Notes under the pieces: generated by a model | What the model was told of the DNA's origin: nothing | Seen by the model: the letters and a program-made list of their open reading frames with translations, nothing else | Database searches by the model: none | Program-made: the position numbers and the translations under genes | NCBI GenBank assembly: GCA_007116645.1 | Contig: SKIA01000039.1 | Coordinates: 1-16,826, forward strand | DNA length: 16,826 nucleotides | Direction of reading: 5' to 3' | Source of the DNA: Candidatus Woesearchaeota archaeon | Lineage (GTDB): Archaea > Nanobdellota > Nanobdellia > Woesearchaeales > SKIA01 | Shown: positions 11,929 to 16,826 of the stretch, one piece after another | Position numbering within the stretch: the first letter of the stretch is position 1 | Layout: each line of letters opens with the position of its first letter

Positions 11929-13015
11929 AGACTGGGTTAAACGCGACATGAGTCGCTTTGTGCGCCGTCACGAACCAACTACTCGTGTGAACGTTCCTAT
12001 TAGACACGAGCAAGCAACACTTCTTAACACGCGCGACTATGAAACGCAAATCAGGCTTGCTCTCAAGCACGACCGATTCCATCACGCCTGTCAATTATTC
12101 AACGAACTCAAACAAGCGTTCTTGAGTTTGTCCATTGATCATCAAGAAGAACGCCGGCAATACTACCGCCTCTTGCAGTTAGCGTACAAAGAGATTTATG
12201 AGTTTGTTGCAGACAAGCACAAAACTGCTCGCATCCTAGAAGAGATTCAAGGTAGTGATAACGTGTTTGGAACTACCAAAACGGGTCCGAGACCTACATC
12301 TCCTCGTGAATCAATTGAGACATCAATGACGCGCGCGCCGTCTTTGCAATCACTACCTGAAACGCGCCCTACTCCTCAACCGGCCTTTGTTCGAGAACCT
12401 CTTACTCCTCAACCTGTCCCGGCTAAAGCAAAACCAGTTGCGCCCGCTCCCCAATCAAAAGAAAGCTTAAGCGATGTCTTCTCAGCACTCTCTCTTATCA
12501 AGCCTGACGGGCCACAGCCATATCCCGTGTATGTTCCTCCTAAAGAACCAGTTGCTGCTGCTCCCGCGCTTGTTATTGAGCCAGCTGAGCCTACTCCTTC
12601 GCCTGCTCCCGAACCTGTAGCTGAGCCTACTCCTTCGCCTGTTGCTCAACCACGACCTGTTGCAGAACAAGCCCCAGAGTCAGAAGAACCGGATGAAGAT
12701 GAAGAACTTCTTGCTGCTCGTCAAGAACTTGAGCGATGGAAAAAGTCCTTTACGGCAAGTGGTGCTCGCATCGTCAGAAAGCACCCTGTCCAAGAAGAAA
12801 ATGAGATTCCACAAGCAAGGCCGCTTCCCGAAATTGATGATGGAGAAGTGTTTTCCTCACTTTATGTGAGAGGTGTGCAGGCCATGAGTCAGGGAGACTA
12901 TGATGCTGCAGCAAAATTATTTTTACGACGCGTACAACAAAATCCTACTGATAGGGCTGCGCGTATTCGTTTAACAGAATGTTTGGAGGTTTTAGATGGC
13001 ACAATTACTCGATAG
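11918..13015 (+). CDS. Proline-rich TPR protein of the pilus operon, 365 aa
   Basis: Three parts are visible. Residues 1-110 are helical and basic (MELKDWVKRDMSRFVRRHE, then LALKHDRFHHACQLFNELKQ, a TPR-like hairpin). Residues about 120-265 are low-complexity, rich in Pro, Ala, Glu and Thr with a twice-occurring AEPTPSP element, ending in an acidic run SEEPDEDEELL. Residues about 310-355 form one clear TPR motif: LYVRGVQAMSQGDYDAAAKL then FLRRVQQNPTDRAARIRLTE. There is no signal or membrane segment, so the protein is cytoplasmic. GTG start with AGGAGGT five bases ahead. It overlaps the ATPase gene by 20 bases. The layout suggests a flexible tether between the ATPase and another partner. Confidence 0.82.
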   Translation: MELKDWVKRDMSRFVRRHEPTTRVNVPIRHEQATLLNTRDYETQIRLALKHDRFHHACQLFNELKQAFLSLSIDHQEERRQYYRLLQLAYKEIYEFVADKHKTARILEEIQGSDNVFGTTKTGPRPTSPRESIETSMTRAPSLQSLPETRPTPQPAFVREPLTPQPVPAKAKPVAPAPQSKESLSDVFSALSLIKPDGPQPYPVYVPPKEPVAAAPALVIEPAEPTPSPAPEPVAEPTPSPVAQPRPVAEQAPESEEPDEDEELLAARQELERWKKSFTASGARIVRKHPVQEENEIPQARPLPEIDDGEVFSSLYVRGVQAMSQGDYDAAAKLFLRRVQQNPTDRAARIRLTECLEVLDGTITR

Positions 13016-14456
13016 CTACACCGTATCTGTCAACGACATCGTCGTTGATATTAATATTACTCAGGACCTTGAGGAACCCGTTCCTCAATATTTGATTAAT
13101 ATTACCAGCGTGACGGACACCACAAAGGTTGTTTTGGAGAAAATTCGTCAAGAATTTATTAGTCGCCTGGACAGTCGGTCACTTGAGAAGGCTGAAGAAC
13201 AACAAGGAACTGAAGCTATCAGAAAGCACTTTGAAGAAGAAATTAAAAAACTGATTAAACAATATTTCCCTGAAGCTGACGAACAAAAGCAGAGCATGCT
13301 TGTCAACTACTTGGTTGAAGAAAACCTTGGTCTTGGAAAAATTGAGATTCTCCTTCGCGACCCAAATCTTGAAGAGATTGTTATTAACAACGCAAAAGAA
13401 CCTGTATGGGTCTATCACCGAAAACACGCGTGGCTGAAAACAAATATTAAGCTTGTAAATGAAGCTCGCATCCGCCACTACGCAATGCAGATTGGCCGAG
13501 AAGTAGGTAAAGAGATTACCTCACTTTCACCGCTCATGGACGCACACCTCACAACAGGTGACCGTGTGAACGCAACCCTCAACCCGATTTCTTCAAAAGG
13601 TAACACGATTACCATCCGTAAGTTCGCAGATGACCCATGGACGATCACCAAGTTCCTAAAAGAAGGAACTATTTCGTTTTCTGCTGCAGCACTTATCTGG
13701 CTTGGCATCCAAAACGAACTCTCGATCTTGATTGCAGGTGGTACGGGTAGCGGTAAAACAAGTATGCTTAACGTTCTTGCAAACTTTTTTCCTCCAAACC
13801 AACGGATTGTTTCAATCGAAGATACGCGAGAGCTTGTCTTGCCAAAGACCTTGCACTGGGTCCCAATGGAAACGCGTCTTCCAAATCCAGAAGGAAAAGG
13901 AGAGATTACTATGCTTGACTTGCTCGTTAACAGTTTGCGTATGCGCCCTGACCGTATTATTGTGGGCGAGATCCGTCGTAAGCGAGAAGCAGAAGTATTG
14001 CTAGAAGCTATCCACACAGGTCACTCTGTTTACGGTACGATTCACGCAAACGACGCTGACGAAGTAATTATGCGTCTGACTAATCCGCCAATTGATATTC
14101 CTAAACCAATGATTTCTAGTCTGGGCATGGTTATCGTTCAAAACAGAAACCGCCGCACGGGTAAGCGCCGAACCTTGCAAATCGCAGAGATTTTAGGCAC
14201 GGGAGATCCAAACGTTCTGCTCCAACTAGACATGTATAACGATATGTTGTTTAAGGTTCGAGAGTCAGAAAGCGTCATGGAGAAATTACGCCTCTACACG
14301 GGTATGAATGCACAGCAACTAGCTGAAGACCTTGACTATCGTATCCGTGTTTTAAAGTGGCTTGTCGCAACTGGCAAAGAGGATGTTCACGAAATTGGTA
14401 TGATCATGAGTAAGTTTTATCGTGGAACACTCAAGATTGATGGGGAGGGTCAGTGA
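12996..14456 (+). CDS. Type IV pilus/archaellum-type secretion ATPase (FlaI/TadA family)
   Basis: A 486-residue hexameric motor ATPase. Residues 1-160 are the N-terminal domain. The core carries LSPLMDAHLTTGDRVNATLN (around 175-194), ITIRKF, Walker A GGTGSGKT (248-255), an Asp-box IVSIEDTREL, METRLP, Walker B RIIVGEIR with catalytic E325 region (320-327), and the His box HTGHSVYGTIHAN (340-352). The C-terminal part FYRGTLKIDGEG ends the family domain. It powers extrusion or retraction of pilin through the two T2SF proteins encoded immediately downstream. ATG with GGAGGT five bases ahead. It lies in an operon with pseudopilins rather than with chemotaxis genes, so it belongs to a pilus-like machine, not to an archaellum, as far as the visible genes go. 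Confidence 0.95.
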   Translation: MAQLLDSYTVSVNDIVVDINITQDLEEPVPQYLINITSVTDTTKVVLEKIRQEFISRLDSRSLEKAEEQQGTEAIRKHFEEEIKKLIKQYFPEADEQKQSMLVNYLVEENLGLGKIEILLRDPNLEEIVINNAKEPVWVYHRKHAWLKTNIKLVNEARIRHYAMQIGREVGKEITSLSPLMDAHLTTGDRVNATLNPISSKGNTITIRKFADDPWTITKFLKEGTISFSAAALIWLGIQNELSILIAGGTGSGKTSMLNVLANFFPPNQRIVSIEDTRELVLPKTLHWVPMETRLPNPEGKGEITMLDLLVNSLRMRPDRIIVGEIRRKREAEVLLEAIHTGHSVYGTIHANDADEVIMRLTNPPIDIPKPMISSLGMVIVQNRNRRTGKRRTLQIAEILGTGDPNVLLQLDMYNDMLFKVRESESVMEKLRLYTGMNAQQLAEDLDYRIRVLKWLVATGKEDVHEIGMIMSKFYRGTLKIDGEGQ

Positions 14457-15259
14457 TCTTTCGTTATCTTTTGAGGTATTTTCCCACTCTTGCTAACGAC
14501 CTTAAGTTAGCTCACATGCTCATCCCTGCTGATGTTTTCTTGAAAAAAGTTTTTATCAAGTCAGTGCTCGGAACTTTCTTGGTTGCTATCTTGTTTGCAA
14601 TGCTTGTTGACCGCATGGACTGGTCCTGGTTTACTTGGTTTATTGGCGTGGTATTTACGTTCGCATTCGGTTTTTGGTTTGGCACCAAACAACCTGTTAT
14701 TATTGCTCATCGACGAGCGATTGATATTGATCGAGAAGTATTATTTGCGGGACGATTCATTCTTATCAAGTTGCACTCAGGAAAGCCACTTGTTAACGCT
14801 CTTACTGAAGCTGCAAACTCGTATGGTGTCGCAAACAAGTACTTTGCTGAGATTATCAAAGATATTGAAGTAGGAACCTCGCTTGAAGATGCTATTGAGC
14901 GCGCAATGAACAATAGTCCTTCAATGGCATTTAGAAAAATTTTGTTCCAAATCCACAACGCTTTGCGCCTTGGTATTGATGTTACGCAAAGTCTTGAAGC
15001 AGTTCTTGAAGACATTACTGAAGACCAGCTCTTGCAAATTAAGCGTTACGGAAAAAAGCTTCCGTCCGTTACTTTGCTCTTCATGGTTCTTGCAGTAGTG
15101 TTTCCTAGTCTAGGAATGACTATCGCTACTGTTCTTCTTACATTCACAAATATCACCATGAATATGACAACATACCTTGTCGTTATTCTCTTCCTCATAA
15201 TTCTTAACTTCATGTTTATTACGATGTTTAAAGGCATCAGGCCAAAGGTGAATATCTAA
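14453..15259 (+). CDS. Type II/IV secretion membrane platform protein, first T2SF subunit (FlaJ/TadB-like)
   Basis: A 268-residue membrane protein. Residues 30-76 are two hydrophobic segments; residues 85-210 form the helical T2SF cytoplasmic domain with FAGRFILIKLHSGKPLVNAL, EIIKDIEVGTSLEDAIERA and RLGIDVTQSLEAVLEDI; two more membrane helices follow (SVTLLFMVLAVVFPSLGMTI and TTYLVVILFLIILNFMFI). GTG start in a GTGA overlap with the ATPase gene, with GGGGAGGGT just upstream. It anchors the ATPase at the membrane. Only one T2SF domain is present; the second is in the next gene, so a platform that is one protein in archaella (FlaJ, two domains) is here made from two, as in Tad systems. Confidence 0.92.
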   Translation: MIFRYLLRYFPTLANDLKLAHMLIPADVFLKKVFIKSVLGTFLVAILFAMLVDRMDWSWFTWFIGVVFTFAFGFWFGTKQPVIIAHRRAIDIDREVLFAGRFILIKLHSGKPLVNALTEAANSYGVANKYFAEIIKDIEVGTSLEDAIERAMNNSPSMAFRKILFQIHNALRLGIDVTQSLEAVLEDITEDQLLQIKRYGKKLPSVTLLFMVLAVVFPSLGMTIATVLLTFTNITMNMTTYLVVILFLIILNFMFITMFKGIRPKVNI

Positions 15260-16311
15260 TGGACGTCATGACGCACCTTGATCGCATTGGCAGAGCATTC
15301 GTCTTTGAGCGCTTTAGAGACCCGCTAAGGTTGTATTTGCTCAAAGCAGGTATTGAGATTGTTCCGTACTCAGCATTTACCATCATGTTTTTTGCCTCGC
15401 TAGGCATCACTTACATTTTGTTTTACGGATTCTTTTATCCAATGATTGTGGGCGTGTCAGCGCTCGCAGTATTTCTGAGCACGCTCGTATTCTGGATTGT
15501 ATCTGTGGGTGCTATTGTTGCTTTGTTCATGTTTTTTATCTGGTCGTATCTGAGCGTCAAAATCTATAACCGTACCAAGGAAATGGAAGAAAAGCTTCCT
15601 GAATACTTAGCACTTGTAGTAACTAACCTTCGTTCGGGCATGTCGTTTGATAAGAGCTTGTGGGGTGCAATCCGCCCTGAGTTTGGTGTGTTATCTCGAG
15701 AGATTACTATGGTCTCAAAACAAGTCATGACAGGTAATGATACGTCTCAAGCTCTACATGAGTTTGCAATGCGGTATGAAAGTCCAATTCTTCGCCGTTC
15801 TATTAATTTGATCATTTCAGAAATTGAATCTGGTGGTGAGGTCGCAGCAGTTATTGAGCGCGTCATTGATAATTTGCGAAAAACTTCTTCGCTCAAAAAA
15901 GAAATGGCTGCATCAGTTGTTTCATACATGATTTTCATTAGTATTATCGTCATGTTTTTAGCGCCTGTATTATTTGCTTTAGCAAACGTCATCTTCCAAG
16001 TTATCTTGTCTTTTGCAGACCAAATCGCTGCGTCTCCTGGTATCTCTGGAAGCGCTGGTGGCGCTGCGCAACTGTTTGAGAGCATGAGTCGCCTTGCAGA
16101 GTATGGTGATCAGTTAACTTCTGATTTCATGACGTTTAGCTACTTGGCTTTGGGCACAATCTCATTTTTCTCAGCAATGATTGTGAGCATCATTGAGAAA
16201 GGAGATATCATTGCTGGTCTGAAATATATTCCTGTGTTTATGACAGTGACGTTGCTCGTGTTCTTCTTTGCGGTTCGAGCGGTGTCAGGTGCTTTCGGAA
16301 CGTTTTTCTGA
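15259..16311 (+). CDS. Type II/IV secretion membrane platform protein, second T2SF subunit (FlaJ/TadC-like)
   Basis: A 350-residue membrane protein. Two membrane segments lie at about residues 32-62 and 66-98 (IVPYSAFTIMFFASLGITYI, ALAVFLSTLVFWIVSVGAIV), then the T2SF domain with EKLPEYLALVVTNLRSGMS, LREITMVSKQVMTGNDTSQAL in part, and IESGGEVAAVIERVIDNLR (residues about 110-220), then helices at about 222-250 and 295-345. The starting ATG overlaps the TAA of the previous gene by one base. It would form, with the preceding protein, the inner-membrane platform that the ATPase turns or pushes. It ends 50 bases before the pilin; no terminator hairpin is seen. Confidence 0.92.
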   Translation: MDVMTHLDRIGRAFVFERFRDPLRLYLLKAGIEIVPYSAFTIMFFASLGITYILFYGFFYPMIVGVSALAVFLSTLVFWIVSVGAIVALFMFFIWSYLSVKIYNRTKEMEEKLPEYLALVVTNLRSGMSFDKSLWGAIRPEFGVLSREITMVSKQVMTGNDTSQALHEFAMRYESPILRRSINLIISEIESGGEVAAVIERVIDNLRKTSSLKKEMAASVVSYMIFISIIVMFLAPVLFALANVIFQVILSFADQIAASPGISGSAGGAAQLFESMSRLAEYGDQLTSDFMTFSYLALGTISFFSAMIVSIIEKGDIIAGLKYIPVFMTVTLLVFFFAVRAVSGAFGTFF

Positions 16312-16316
16312 AAAAG

Positions 16317-16325
16317 TTTATATAG
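16317..16325 (+). promoter_or_regulatory. Strong TATA box for the pilin gene
   Basis: TTTATATAG is close to the archaeal TATA consensus. The predicted start is near 16347, leaving a short leader with GGTGA (16347-16351) about ten bases before ATG 16362. It lets the structural pilin be made at higher levels than the motor genes. Confidence 0.65.
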
Positions 16326-16361
16326 GGTAGTTGCTAGATTTGTATTGGTGAGTTTATAATT

Positions 16362-16826
16362 ATGAAACATAACAAAAAAGGTCAAGCAGCGCTTGAGTTC
16401 TTATCGACCTACGGGTTCGCATTTCTCATTATTCTTGTGATGATTGGAGCTTTAGCATATTTTGGAGTTTTGAATCCTCAAAATTTCCTCCCAGACAGGT
16501 GCACATCAAGTCCAGAGATTGGGTGTGATGAGTACCAAATCACGCAAAGCGCGGGCACAACGGCTCTACTAGAGGTTATCATGATTAACCAAGTTGGTGA
16601 AGCAATCGGGGATCTGGGTATGACAGCGACAACAGGCAATCAGGTGGGTGCATGTACTGCTCCTTCAGGCTCAATCGCTTCAGGACAGACATTTCAGGTG
16701 AACTGTACTATTCCTGATGTGTACGTGCAAGGACAGCGCCTCCGTGTTGACTATGAACTTGAGTACCGTCGCACAGGGCGAACATTCACGGGAACCTCTG
16801 CTGGTCAGGTGTACGCACGAATGCAA
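16362..16826 (+). CDS. Archaeal class III type IV pilin, C-terminus outside window
   Basis: The start ATG lies 37 bases after a strong TATA box. The N-terminus MKHNKKGQAALEFLSTYGFA is a class III prepilin signal: basic leader, cleavage between G7 and Q8, Glu at +5 of the mature protein, then a hydrophobic helix to about residue 35. The mature head contains four Cys (DRCTSSPEIGC, GACTAP, VNCTIP), enough for two disulfides, and NxT/NxS-type sites such as NCT. At least 155 residues are present and the frame is still open at the window end. It would be the pilus subunit assembled by the ATPase and T2SF pair just upstream. Confidence 0.9.
   Translation, partial: MKHNKKGQAALEFLSTYGFAFLIILVMIGALAYFGVLNPQNFLPDRCTSSPEIGCDEYQITQSAGTTALLEVIMINQVGEAIGDLGMTATTGNQVGACTAPSGSIASGQTFQVNCTIPDVYVQGQRLRVDYELEYRRTGRTFTGTSAGQVYARMQ

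Noticed and set aside
12590..12650. Short tandem repeat encoding AEPTPSP twice
   Set aside because: Only two copies, in phase with the reading frame of a Pro-rich linker; it is part of the protein, not an independent repeat.

Overview
The window looks like a compact archaeal chromosome segment, most likely from a DPANN lineage such as Woesearchaeota; this assignment is inferred from gene content and no marker was searched. The archaeal signs are TATA-like boxes centred about 26 bases upstream of many start codons (leaderless or nearly leaderless first genes), GGAGG/GGTG ribosome binding sites on internal operon genes, class III (archaeal) prepilin signal peptides, and FlaI/FlaJ-type pilus motor genes. 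Coding density is very high. Neighbours overlap by 1 to 20 bases, and four convergent gene pairs overlap at their stop codons. I see no rRNA, tRNA, CRISPR array or insertion sequence, and no gene-free stretch longer than 300 bases.

Left part (1-2865): the 3' end of a family B DNA polymerase that resembles bacterial Pol II, interrupted by an intein whose C-terminal part is in the window. The intein ends exactly before the TDS residues of the polymerase active-site motif, and the polymerase ends in a clamp-binding (PIP-like) tail. Convergent with it is a small winged-helix protein resembling the C-terminal domain of MCM helicases, followed by an unrecognised minus-strand gene and a divergent DEDDy RNase H-like exonuclease.

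Middle part (2873-9790): a tightly overlapping run (small basic membrane-anchored protein, two-helix holin-like membrane protein, a third membrane protein, MazG-like nucleotide pyrophosphohydrolase), then AlaX (tRNA-Ala editing), a tiny gene overlapping a lipoprotein, a site-2-type M50 membrane protease, a CARF-like/winged-helix regulator, a VTT/DedA-type membrane protein, a SIMPL-domain secreted or anchored protein, a small protein of unknown function, a secreted protein of unknown function, a one-domain Dph2 fragment and a very acidic small protein.

Right part (9922-16826): a type IV pilus-like locus. Two overlapping pseudopilin-like genes come first. A second transcription unit then carries a winged-helix protein, a proline-rich TPR protein, the FlaI/TadA-type ATPase and two separate T2SF membrane-platform genes, all overlapping. 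A strong TATA box separates these from a class III pilin that runs off the window end. The motor ATPase and the two T2SF proteins would assemble the pilin and pseudopilins; the winged-helix and TPR proteins are candidate regulator or accessory factors unique to this locus.
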